Source: a virus. From it: DNA of 64,000 bases. A program made the translations under genes and the position numbers. Under the pieces are notes generated by a model. That model searched no databases and was not told the origin of the DNA. It saw only the letters and a list, made by a program, of their open reading frames with translations. Positions within the stretch are counted from its first letter, which is position 1. Every line of letters begins with the position of its first letter. Of the stretch, positions 11,962 through 18,297 are shown piece after piece. The stretch is from the IMG/VR virus record IMGVR_UViG_3300043427_001988, positions 1 through 64,000 of that record; one strand, given 5' to 3'.

Positions 11962-12513
11962 TTACCATGATGTGACGTAGTGATACCCTACACAACAATC
12001 AATACACGAACCACAATATGCACATGTTTCACCCGTCAAACAATCGAAACAATCAGTACATGTACAATGATAGCGGGTATCGTTGCATCGTTTGCATTGT
12101 AATTCACTACGGTATACATCTGTTATGTATTGCGGGGTTTGACGGTATGCAATTACATCGTCTACTACGTAGTGAACCAATTCATTTACGATAAACGCTA
12201 TAGACGGTTTACGGTGTGTACGAACGGGGGCGTAATTCATATGTAAACCCGTTTGGTAGTATTTGGTATTTAACGCCCGTACATATCCAAACGTATCATA
12301 GTGAACCGTTGCATAAATATGCGTTCGTTCAATTATGCCAGGTATCGTATACAGCGTATGTAACGCCCCGTTATGGTACGTATGTGCGGGTAAATCAATA
12401 TTGATAGATAACGCCCCGTTCGTATCACGGTGAACCCCTACGCTATACCCCGCAACAATCGTATTAATATAATCACCCCAAACCGTTCGTTTGATAGAAT
12501 AATTCCTATTCAT
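11962..12513 (-). CDS. Protein with C-terminal Cys-cluster (183 aa)
   Basis: ATG at 12513 overlaps the stop of the upstream HNH gene by 8 nt. Residues 1-135 are mixed alpha/beta with no recognised family (RTHIYATVHYDTFGYVRAL). The last 45 residues hold CKRC, HCTC, CFDC, CAYC, CIDCC: enough cysteines for two or more zinc sites, compatible with a RING or zinc-ribbon-like nucleic-acid or protein binding module. Third gene of an overlapping operon. Its codons share the CGCCCC/CpG-rich character of the region. Confidence 0.65.
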   Translation of the reverse strand: MNRNYSIKRTVWGDYINTIVAGYSVGVHRDTNGALSINIDLPAHTYHNGALHTLYTIPGIIERTHIYATVHYDTFGYVRALNTKYYQTGLHMNYAPVRTHRKPSIAFIVNELVHYVVDDVIAYRQTPQYITDVYRSELQCKRCNDTRYHCTCTDCFDCLTGETCAYCGSCIDCCVGYHYVTSW

Positions 12514-12991
12514 GATTAACCCCCGATACAGTATTAATAAACTTACGAATTGAATTGATAGATAAATCCACGTTCACAGAGTAGGGTAGTAACAGTAGTA
12601 TTTGCTGCGGGGTTAATACATCACGTTGCAACGAATTACATTTACTACAATCTACATACAAATTGAACGGGGTTAAATTACCCCCGAATATTCGGGGTAT
12701 CTTATGACATATTGCAAGTTTATCACCCCCGCAATTTATGCATTTGGGGCGTTCGGGTAAATCCAAACCGAACCGTTTGCAATTATCGTACACGCCCCTA
12801 TGTGGTAAATGTTTAAATGATGTATCACCCCCGATACTACCCGCTATCAAACCGTTATGCTCTAATAGGATTACATCATGATAGCGTTTATTAAAATCGG
12901 TAATTATTGCATCTGTAAGATACATAGATAATGCATCAAACGCCCCGCCCCCGTTTAATAAACGGTTCACTAGAATTAGTGGTATTTTCAT
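12506..12991 (-). CDS. HNH-type endonuclease domain protein (161 aa)
   Basis: ATG at 12991 shares one base with the upstream TGA (TGATG). After about 85 residues of unknown sequence comes CINCGGDKLAICHKIPRIFG and a short distance later CSKCNSLQRD. The CxxC, H-K-I-P, GG, N and CxxCN order fits an HNH nuclease with structural zinc. Catalytic His would be in CHKIP; the last motif residue is Asn (CNSL), as in many HNHN variants. In phages such proteins are homing nucleases or packaging partners; here it is a free gene in the parS region. Confidence 0.65.
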   Translation of the reverse strand: MKIPLILVNRLLNGGGAFDALSMYLTDAIITDFNKRYHDVILLEHNGLIAGSIGGDTSFKHLPHRGVYDNCKRFGLDLPERPKCINCGGDKLAICHKIPRIFGGNLTPFNLYVDCSKCNSLQRDVLTPQQILLLLPYSVNVDLSINSIRKFINTVSGVNHE

Positions 12992-13584
12992 CACTCACCC
13001 CGCAAATTATCTGTATGAACGCCCCGTTTGATATATTCATAACGCCCCGAACCAAACGCCCCCGCTACATATTCGGTATGTTTGAATAATCGTAAATCGG
13101 GTATACGTAAACGAACCGCTACGCTATCACTATTCACAAACGCATTATCAATATAGATGTAATCAATAACGGTATTTGTATCGTCTACCATATCCAAACG
13201 TAAACGATTTAACGCCCCGCTATTCAATTCAATATTAATAATGCATTCATTCGGTAATAGATGATTTACGGGGTTATATTCATACCCGTAAAATATCACC
13301 CGATTATGATTATTAAATCGAACCCGTTCGTTAAATTGTTCTATTGCATCGTGTAGCGTGTAGTGGTTCGTTGTATCGTATAAATACCCCCCGTCGTTTA
13401 CTACGCTAGTATGAAACAAATCACTATAAGAGTAGCAGATGATTTGTAGTGTAGCGGTTTGGGTTTGTGCTACTGCAATAGCATTAACGTCAATACCCCC
13501 GTATGTTGTAACAATACGATATGTAATACTTGAATAATCTACCCGTTCACCATTTGCATAAATATGCGTTCGTTTGTTAATCAC
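12991..13584 (-). CDS. Hypothetical beta-rich protein (197 aa)
   Basis: Probable GTG start at 13584, because AGGGG lies 7 nt upstream at the same position as in the other cassette genes; the frame further up to 13647 crosses the hairpin module. A long run of strands rich in Tyr, Asn and Val (ITYRIVTTYGG; YDTTNHYTLHDAI; INIELNSGALNRLRLDM). No family recognised. First gene of the 13584-11962 overlapping operon. Confidence 0.65.
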   Translation of the reverse strand: MINKRTHIYANGERVDYSSITYRIVTTYGGIDVNAIAVAQTQTATLQIICYSYSDLFHTSVVNDGGYLYDTTNHYTLHDAIEQFNERVRFNNHNRVIFYGYEYNPVNHLLPNECIINIELNSGALNRLRLDMVDDTNTVIDYIYIDNAFVNSDSVAVRLRIPDLRLFKHTEYVAGAFGSGRYEYIKRGVHTDNLRGE

Positions 13585-13653
13585 TACGATACCCCTATCA
13601 ATATAATAGCGGGGGCGTATATCACCCCCGCAACGAACCCGCTGCAAACCGAT

Positions 13654-13669
13654 TGTTTCACGTGAAACA
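13654..13669. other. parS: parS site 1 (TGTTTCACGTGAAACA)
   Basis: Perfect 16-bp palindrome identical to the canonical bacterial chromosomal parS bound by ParB (Spo0J). It directly abuts the TAA of the 13670-14050 gene. Confidence 0.9.
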
Positions 13670-14050
13670 TTAACCCCGTTTGATTGTTGTAATCAATACG
13701 TCTAATGCATCACGGGTATTTTTTGCATCATTCGAATATGTTTGTAGACGTGCTACTAATGCATTATTACGTTGAATTAACCCCCGCAACGTTTGTTTGT
13801 ATGAACGTCGTAATTCTATATCGTACCATTTGGTATCAATAAGTAGACCGCTGATAATAGTAATTTGTTTCGTTACATCGTTCAATTCTACGGTGTCAAC
13901 ATGGGTAAACCGTTCGATAGTTTGTAGCACGTCTAGTGTAGTACCAAATGTTGCAATTTGTAGCGGGTTCATATTCTTAACCCGTTCGTTCAATACCCGC
14001 TTATATTCGCTAGAATTAACCGGTTTACGTTGCGTTTGTTTGTTATCCAT
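13670..14050 (-). CDS. Helical coiled-coil-like protein (126 aa)
   Basis: ATG at 14050 with AGGGG 6 nt upstream. Basic N-terminus (MDNKQTQRKPVNSSEYKRVL) followed by predicted long helices (VDTVELNDVTKQITIISGLL; RRSYKQTLRGLIQRNNALVA). Looks like an oligomeric adaptor or DNA-binding protein; no ParB, ParA or CTPase motif is present. Its stop codon touches parS 1. Confidence 0.65.
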   Translation of the reverse strand: MDNKQTQRKPVNSSEYKRVLNERVKNMNPLQIATFGTTLDVLQTIERFTHVDTVELNDVTKQITIISGLLIDTKWYDIELRRSYKQTLRGLIQRNNALVARLQTYSNDAKNTRDALDVLITTIKRG

Positions 14051-14064
14051 TGTGAACCCCTATT

Positions 14065-14151
14065 CTATACTAATGCTAAAAATACAAATACTGCTATCAC
14101 CCAAACATACACCCATACACAAACCCAAAAAATAAACGTCAAATTATCCAT
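14065..14151 (-). CDS. Single-span membrane peptide (28 aa)
   Basis: ATG at 14151 preceded by the cassette leader (AGGGG, 6 nt), stop TAG at 14067-14065. Sequence MDNLTFIFWVCVWVYVWV then IAVFVFLALV is one strongly hydrophobic helix. The stop is followed at once by AATAGGGGTTCACAATG for the next gene. The conserved leader is the main support. Confidence 0.6.
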   Translation of the reverse strand: MDNLTFIFWVCVWVYVWVIAVFVFLALV

Positions 14152-14156
14152 TGTGA

Positions 14157-14235
14157 ACCCCTATCAATATAATAGCGGGGGCGTTTATCACCCCCGCAAC
14201 GAACCCGCTGCAAACCGATTGTTTCACGTGAAACA
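14157..14235 (-). repeat. parS cassette module (five near-identical copies)
   Basis: Read leftward, each copy runs parS, about 20 bp of GGTTCG-type sequence, GCGGGGG-N9-CCCCCGC hairpin, TATTATATTGATAGGGG and a start codon. Copies: 13591-13669, 14157-14235, 14527-14605, 14791-14870 and 15152-15228. Hairpin arms: 13609/13631, 14175/14197, 14545/14567, 14810/14832, 15167/15189. The hairpin would act as terminator or as 5' mRNA stem, the AGGGG as ribosome site of the next gene. Confidence 0.85.
14220..14235. other. parS: parS site 2
   Basis: Perfect TGTTTCACGTGAAACA, one base from the TGA of the 14237-14521 gene. Confidence 0.9.
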
Positions 14236-14236
14236 A

Positions 14237-14521
14237 TCACCCACGGTGTCCAAATGTGAACCGGTGTATGTACACCCCGTCGTATTTACCATGTTTGATT
14301 AACTTGCGTACACGGTGTATTAACTTACGTGCTACCAAATCATCACCCCGTAACAATGCGTTATATGCATCATCTAACAATCTACGTAATCTACCATAAT
14401 AATCGTATACGTACACCTCATTTACCCCCAAATTGTAATCATCACATGCACGTTGTAGCATGATACCCGTTGTAACATGTAAGAGAAACAAACGTTTACC
14501 TAATTCACTAATGCTATTCAT
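14237..14521 (-). CDS. Helical basic protein (94 aa)
   Basis: ATG at 14521 with AGGGG 6-7 nt upstream (GATAGGGGTATCGA). Helix-rich with an Arg/Lys-rich C-terminus (YYGRLRRLLDDAYNALLRG; ARKLIHRVRKLIKHGKYDG). Could bind nucleic acid; no family recognised. Confidence 0.65.
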   Translation of the reverse strand: MNSISELGKRLFLLHVTTGIMLQRACDDYNLGVNEVYVYDYYGRLRRLLDDAYNALLRGDDLVARKLIHRVRKLIKHGKYDGVYIHRFTFGHRG

Positions 14522-14589
14522 TCGATACCCCTATCAATATAATAGCGGGGGCGTTTATCACCCCCGCAACGAACCCGAACCGAACCCAT

Positions 14590-14605
14590 TGTTTCACGTG
14601 AAACA
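14590..14605. other. parS: parS site 3
   Basis: Perfect TGTTTCACGTGAAACA, one base from the TAA of the 59-aa gene. Confidence 0.9.
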
Positions 14606-14606
14606 T

Positions 14607-14786
14607 TTACACCATTGACCATTGCATAAACGCAACATAGCGGGGCGTATCGTATACACCCGCCCGTACATACCGAACGTATGGAACGCTATCACCCATG
14701 TACCATGTAGCAGTACCGACAATCACCCCGCCCCGTACCAATTGAATGATGTATGCATCGCTATACATCGTATGTTTGTAATCCAT
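14607..14786 (-). CDS. Hypothetical small protein (59 aa)
   Basis: ATG at 14786 with the cassette leader (AGGGG, 6 nt) and stop TAA at 14609-14607. Sequence begins MDYKHTMYSDAYIIQLVRGG and continues with strands (VIVGTATWYMGDSVPYVRYV). No family recognised. Framed by parS modules on both sides, which supports it as a real cassette gene. Confidence 0.65.
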   Translation of the reverse strand: MDYKHTMYSDAYIIQLVRGGVIVGTATWYMGDSVPYVRYVRAGVYDTPRYVAFMQWSMV

Positions 14787-14854
14787 TGTGAACCCCTATC
14801 AATATAATAGCGGGGGCGTATATCACCCCCGCAACGAACCCGAACCGAACCCAT

Positions 14855-14870
14855 TGTTTCACGTGAAACA
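14855..14870. other. parS: parS site 4
   Basis: Perfect TGTTTCACGTGAAACA, two bases from the TAG of the 14873-15145 gene. Confidence 0.9.
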
Positions 14871-14872
14871 AT

Positions 14873-15145
14873 CTATAACCCGTTGCGTTTGTCGGTATGG
14901 TATATCATTGTTTGAATGTATACCAAATCTAGAATTGACGGTTTACGCTTGTTTTCAATAATGCGTTCACCGTAGCACGTCGTAATAGCGTATGGGTTAT
15001 GTACCGTTTTGTATACCGTGATGTAATAATCACGAACGTACACGAATGTGTAGATTGTTTCATTGCCGTTCACGTCGTTAACCGTTAACGTCGTTGCGGG
15101 TGAACCGTCAAACGTCGTATTACCCCAAATCAAACCATGCTCCAT
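14873..15145 (-). CDS. Hypothetical beta-rich protein (90 aa)
   Basis: ATG at 15145 with AGGGG 7 nt upstream. N-terminal strands (TLTVNDVNGNETIYTFVYVR; YYITVYKTVHNPYAITTC) and a short helical C-terminus (PSILDLVYIQTMIYHTD). No family recognised. First clear gene of the cassette row. Confidence 0.65.
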   Translation of the reverse strand: MEHGLIWGNTTFDGSPATTLTVNDVNGNETIYTFVYVRDYYITVYKTVHNPYAITTCYGERIIENKRKPSILDLVYIQTMIYHTDKRNGL

Positions 15146-15212
15146 TGTAAACCCCTATTCATAATAGCGGGGGCGTTTATCACCCCCGCAACGAACCCAA
15201 ACCCGAACCGAT

Positions 15213-15228
15213 TGTTTCACGTGAAACA
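15213..15228. other. parS: parS site 5
   Basis: Perfect TGTTTCACGTGAAACA; only 21 bp separate it from site 6. Confidence 0.9.
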
Positions 15229-15249
15229 TTTACCCGAACCCGAACCCAT

Positions 15250-15265
15250 TGTTTCACGTGAAACA
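15250..15265. other. parS: parS site 6
   Basis: Perfect TGTTTCACGTGAAACA, the rightmost copy. Confidence 0.9.
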
Positions 15266-15540
15266 TTTTCACGTATTGACGGGCGGCATTTACCGATACA
15301 ATCGGGTATTACGCCCCCCCCGTCTATTGAATTGTCAATGTACCGTGATAGCGGGGGTTCGTTTACGCTACGTTTACCGTATGGGGGCGTTCGCAGTAGC
15401 CAAACCGTGAACCCCCCCGAACCCATATCACCCGCCCGTATCGGCGTGGACACCCGCCCGTATGGGGGCGGGGCGTAATTTAACGCTACGGGTATTGTAA
15501 CAAATCCAATACCCCCGTGCCAAAAAATAGATTAACGTTT
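15266..15540. other. GC-tract region without a convincing gene
   Basis: No confident gene. It has repeated CCCGCCCGTAT and TATGGGGGCG words and a degenerate cassette-leader-like GGGGTTCACGG at about 15397-15407. A leftward frame 15217-15453 is open but reads straight through both parS sites, so it is not called. It may be a decayed cassette. Confidence 0.5.
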
Positions 15541-15558
15541 GATGAGAGAATTATGAGA
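15494..15558 (-). promoter_or_regulatory. Possible leftward promoter of the parS cassette row
   Basis: TTGGCA (15523-15518), 18 bp, TACAAT (15499-15494), with TCTCAT-N5-TCTCAT direct repeats at 15558-15542, 42 bp upstream of the -10. The repeats match class II promoters of the first 11 kb. Confidence 0.45.
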
Positions 15559-15693
15559 AAAAACACTTAAAACCGTTTTTATTCATATTTTCTTAACAAT
15601 CCAGGGGTAGAACAAATGTGCTACTTTTTGGGGTACGGACTATACACAGACCCTCAAAAATTTTTAAAAGCCTCCCCTTCCTTTTTACCCCCA

Positions 15694-15766
15694 GGAACCC
15701 CACATAAACCCCACATAAACCACCAAGAACCACCAGAGAACCACCAGAGAACCACACATAAACCAC
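15694..15766 (+). repeat. Short direct repeats (CCACATAAACC, GAACCACCAGA)
   Basis: Three CACATAAACC units (about 15700, 15711, 15746) surround repeats of AGAACCACCAG. No gene lies in 15541-15790 apart from these repeats, the direct-repeat operator and the terminator at its right edge. Confidence 0.6.
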
Positions 15767-15767
15767 A

Positions 15768-15802
15768 CAATAAAAAAGAAGAGGAGCATGTTACTGCTCC
15801 TC
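15768..15802 (-). terminator. Terminator of the long leftward operon
   Basis: Leftward GAGGAGCA pairs with TGCTCCTC around GTAACA and is followed by TTCTTTTTTATT. The 5' arm includes the last codons and stop of the 15791 gene. Confidence 0.85.
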
Positions 15803-16144
15803 CTCCGTGCTATTATTCGTATGTCTGCTCATGCGCAACCGCCGCTCTTCTACCGGCCTGGATAAATATTCTTCTCGCACATATTCATAGGGAACGTAAT
15901 CAAGTAATCCCTTCGGGTCATCAAACGACGTAGGGCTATTCAGGTGTTTGCGTACATACCATTTCAAATCGCGAGATGGTTTGAGATTAAGCACGGTCAT
16001 CGTAGGGCCGTAGTGTACGCGTACTTCTTTATCATCCCAGGCCATGAAATACCCTGCACCCCATCCTTCTTTTGGTTTATAGAATTCTATCCAGCGTTCT
16101 TCAATACTCCCGCCGATAACAACGACTTTACGAAATAAACTCAT
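15791..16144 (-). CDS. Hypothetical protein (117 aa)
   Basis: ATG at 16144 overlaps the upstream stop by 17 nt, with GAGGAG about 11 nt upstream; the open frame beyond is only a shadow of upstream genes. Beta-rich N-terminus (MSLFRKVVVIGGSIEERWIE), a Trp-containing middle and a charged Arg/Glu-rich tail. No family recognised. Last gene of the operon that starts at the lipoprotein. Confidence 0.65.
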   Translation of the reverse strand: MSLFRKVVVIGGSIEERWIEFYKPKEGWGAGYFMAWDDKEVRVHYGPTMTVLNLKPSRDLKWYVRKHLNSPTSFDDPKGLLDYVPYEYVREEYLSRPVEERRLRMSRHTNNSTEEEQ

Positions 16145-16394
16145 CGCGCGGTGCTCCTCGGTAATTGACGACGATAGTGTCGATAAAGAGATACCAGAAG
16201 TATATGGCAGTAACCTCGGCGGGAAGGAAGCCGGTGGTATCAAAAAAGGCCAGGACGATACTCGCCGACCAGGTGTACCGCCAGAGCAAAAAGGGGATTT
16301 GTAAGAGAAAGATAGGGCTCGCCAAATCGGGCAACCAGTCATAGGCTACGGCAAGGGCACTAGACCCGAGCGCAAGAAGTAGGGTTGCCACCAT
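16128..16394 (-). CDS. Small membrane protein with three hydrophobic segments (88 aa)
   Basis: ATG at 16394 chosen; an earlier ATG at 16511 would overlap the VanW-like gene by 166 nt. Hydrophobic stretches MVATLLLALGSSALAVAYDW, PIFLLQIPFLLWRYTW and IYFWYLFIDTIVVNY predict two to three membrane spans. Holin-like size, but a better holin candidate lies beside the endolysin at 20926, so its role is open. Overlaps its neighbours at both ends. Confidence 0.55.
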   Translation of the reverse strand: MVATLLLALGSSALAVAYDWLPDLASPIFLLQIPFLLWRYTWSASIVLAFFDTTGFLPAEVTAIYFWYLFIDTIVVNYRGAPRDEFIS

Positions 16395-16903
16395 GAAGCC
16401 TGTACGATAAACGAGTCTGGTTTCATCTCCAGCTGCATCGTAATAAAAAACGAACTTGTATTGGTAATCCGCAAGTCTTGCTCTTGCGTTGCTGAGCCAT
16501 CCATGTTCCATATTGATACGTTGTCCTGTCGTTCTACCTCTAAGAGAGGAGTGGAATGAAGGGGAAACTCACGTTCCAGGCCAAATACCCGCGCGAGTTC
16601 TGCGTAGCGTGATGCTAAATCACACCACCCACCGCCATAGACTCCCCCAGCGGTGATGAGTGGGTACATATCGGGATGACCGACCGTACCGTTAAAAGAC
16701 CAGGTTTCTCCTGGCGCAATCGTGACTGTTTCCAAGGGAGGAACAATCAGCGCAATATTGGTATCTCGCTCATGTCCACGCAGGATTGGCGTGGCCGTAT
16801 AGACCACCTGGCGCGGAATGAGGGAGAGGATAAAAATAAGAAAAAATGTAATAAAGCTAGAGACGGCGTGCGTCGGTGACATAGACTTCCACGTCATTTT
16901 CAT
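16346..16903 (-). CDS. VanW-like exported protein (185 aa)
   Basis: N-terminal hydrophobic stretch (FITFFLIFILSLI) after a short basic start fits a signal peptide or anchor. The remainder shows the VanW/YoaR core: IAPGETWSFNGTVG (PGe-x-FSFN-xx-vG), then GGVYGGGWCDLASRYAELAR (GGGxCQxSS in typical members) and a DLRITNTSSFFI segment. VanW-like domains occur in exported cell-envelope proteins of unknown biochemistry; they are rare in phages. The change of CQ-x-SS to CDLAS is notable. Start uncertain; ATG 16882 is an alternative. Overlaps the preceding gene by 47 nt. Confidence 0.65.
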   Translation of the reverse strand: MKMTWKSMSPTHAVSSFITFFLIFILSLIPRQVVYTATPILRGHERDTNIALIVPPLETVTIAPGETWSFNGTVGHPDMYPLITAGGVYGGGWCDLASRYAELARVFGLEREFPLHSTPLLEVERQDNVSIWNMDGSATQEQDLRITNTSSFFITMQLEMKPDSFIVQASWWQPYFLRSGLVPLP

Positions 16904-17132
16904 CTTCGATACGTTTCCACAGGTCCACGTCGAGGTGTTTCACAAAGAGCTGCAGTACATATGCCTTATCGGTGCGATTCGTAAACACCGGTACTTTTGC
17001 TTCTTTTTCAATGTGTTGGGTAAAGGCGCGAATTGCGGCGGGGTTTACCCAGTCTTGTAATTTAAGGGTAATCGTAATTACGTGATATGGTTTAATTTCC
17101 TTTCCTCGTTCATCTAGGAGCCGTGGTTTCAT
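16857..17132 (-). CDS. Hypothetical protein (91 aa)
   Basis: ATG at 17132 with AAGGAGG 4 nt upstream; the frame to 17189 is leader sequence. Alternating strands and helices (YHVITITLKLQDWVNPAAI; AYVLQLFVKHLDVDLWKRI; VEVYVTDARRL), like a small ferredoxin-type fold. No family recognised. Confidence 0.65.
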   Translation of the reverse strand: MKPRLLDERGKEIKPYHVITITLKLQDWVNPAAIRAFTQHIEKEAKVPVFTNRTDKAYVLQLFVKHLDVDLWKRIEDENDVEVYVTDARRL

Positions 17133-17374
17133 AAAGCCTCCTTTGTATATTTTGGGTGTACCTGGTCTAATGCAACAACTTCCAGGCATGTTTCATTTTC
17201 ATAAAATTCAATTAAATAGATAAATGGGTTTTCGGGTTTGCCCATGAGATAAAATCCGCCGTATCGTACTCCTACGCGTCCTTCCTGGGCGGGTAACTCT
17301 ACAATACCGCGGAGTGCCCCATGGGCTTCCAGTTCATAGCGGTCGGTACATTGAAAGATATGGTTGGTGTTCAT
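17129..17374 (-). CDS. Tandem paralogue, family C member 3 (81 aa)
   Basis: ATG at 17374 overlaps the upstream TGA (ATGA). It shares with the two preceding genes an N-terminal C-x-[DS]-xxEL-xx-[HY]G motif (FQCTDRYELEAHGALRGIVE) and a beta-rich C-terminus. Most divergent of the three, with a longer end (HPKYTKEAL). Function unknown. Confidence 0.65.
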   Translation of the reverse strand: MNTNHIFQCTDRYELEAHGALRGIVELPAQEGRVGVRYGGFYLMGKPENPFIYLIEFYENETCLEVVALDQVHPKYTKEAL

Positions 17375-17628
17375 AACTCCTCTACCTGTGTAATAATAAT
17401 CCCTCGCCCGGGAAATGTCCGGTAGGTAATTAAGAACTTCCCGTCGCTATCTTCAAAAACGGTAGTATACTCATCTGGATACTTCGTGGAGATTTCGTAT
17501 TGTATCCACATGCCGTCTGCTACAGGCTTAAAATCCCGATGCCAACCGGTTTCCTTAATATCGGATACGGTTCCGTATTCACGCAGTTCATCAAGGCTAT
17601 TCACATGCATAATGATTCCTAGGTTCAT
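17371..17628 (-). CDS. Tandem paralogue, family C member 2 (85 aa)
   Basis: ATG at 17628, GGAG 5 nt upstream, ATGA overlap with the gene before. Motif MHVNSLDELREYGTVSDIKE and C-terminus ITYRTFPGRGIIITQVEEL align with members 1 and 3. Function unknown. Confidence 0.65.
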   Translation of the reverse strand: MNLGIIMHVNSLDELREYGTVSDIKETGWHRDFKPVADGMWIQYEISTKYPDEYTTVFEDSDGKFLITYRTFPGRGIIITQVEEL

Positions 17629-17903
17629 GCTTTCTCCACATGTTCAACAATAATTCGATTTCCGGCGAATTCTTTATAGTAGATAAGAAGCTCCACGTCC
17701 CCTTGTAGTAAGTTCACAGTACCTTCGCCCATGAATCTATACAAGAACCCAAAGATACTATCGCTTAAGCCCATTCCATTAGGTTCAACGGGTCTTGAGT
17801 AAAGTCCTTCGTTAAAGAGATGGCCGTACCGTGCGAGTTCTTCCATACTCCTACATTTGCGAATAGCCGTTAGGTCTAAGTCATAAAATTGATTAGTGTC
17901 CAA
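17625..17903 (-). CDS. Tandem paralogue, family C member 1 (92 aa)
   Basis: Start uncertain: TTG 17903 has AAGGAG 13 nt upstream, TTG 17915 only 1 nt. Motif RKCRSMEELARYGHLFNEG and C-terminus IYYKEFAGNRIIVEHVEKA match the next two genes, so this is a tandem triplication. Overlaps the RNase H-like gene's stop. Function unknown. Confidence 0.6.
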   Translation of the reverse strand: MDTNQFYDLDLTAIRKCRSMEELARYGHLFNEGLYSRPVEPNGMGLSDSIFGFLYRFMGEGTVNLLQGDVELLIYYKEFAGNRIIVEHVEKA

Positions 17904-18297
17904 GTTTTGCGACAATCTCCTTTCGTTTCACAGTGTAATAGTGAAACCCCTTAAAGCGTTCAAGACGCTCTCTAATTCTGCCGGTCAGGTAGGTAAACAC
18001 CTCATTCGTGTGTAGTTCTCCCTTCCAGTTTCCCTCAACGCGTTTTCCTATCATCTTTGGTACGAGGGTATTATCCCCGTAGATTTCGATAAAGAAATCG
18101 CTTGTATCCTCGTAGTGAATATGCAACCGGCGGAGCATTCTCAGGAGCATTGTAAACTCGCCCTGGTTACTGTCGCCAATTCCGTCCATATCAAACTTGT
18201 GGTGGTATAAAATAGTTTTTGGGGATACGTTATCAACATAGATAACATAGCTACCATGTTGCGTACCCCCATCAAAATAACAGATTAACTTCGTCAC
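17893..18297 (-). CDS. RNase H-fold protein, probable ribonuclease H (134 aa)
   Basis: GTG start at 18297 overlapping the lipoprotein's TGA (GTGA). Motifs in RNase H1 order: CYFDGG (first Asp,  near residue 9), NQGEFTMLLRMLRRL (Glu, near 46) and IEIYGDNTLVPKMIGK (third Asp, near 74). RNase H hydrolyses RNA in RNA-DNA hybrids, for example replication primers. The fourth acidic residue is not certain by eye. Being in an operon with an exported lipoprotein rather than the replication module is unusual. Confidence 0.7.
   Translation of the reverse strand: MTKLICYFDGGTQHGSYVIYVDNVSPKTILYHHKFDMDGIGDSNQGEFTMLLRMLRRLHIHYEDTSDFFIEIYGDNTLVPKMIGKRVEGNWKGELHTNEVFTYLTGRIRERLERFKGFHYYTVKRKEIVAKLGH

Noticed and set aside
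15217-15453. Leftward open frame of 78 codons
   Set aside because: It reads through two parS sites, lacks the cassette ribosome site at its start and has low-complexity sequence; the rightward frame over the same DNA is equally unsupported.
16395-16511. Upstream extension of the small membrane protein to ATG 16511
   Set aside because: It would overlap the VanW-like gene by 166 nt and has no ribosome site.
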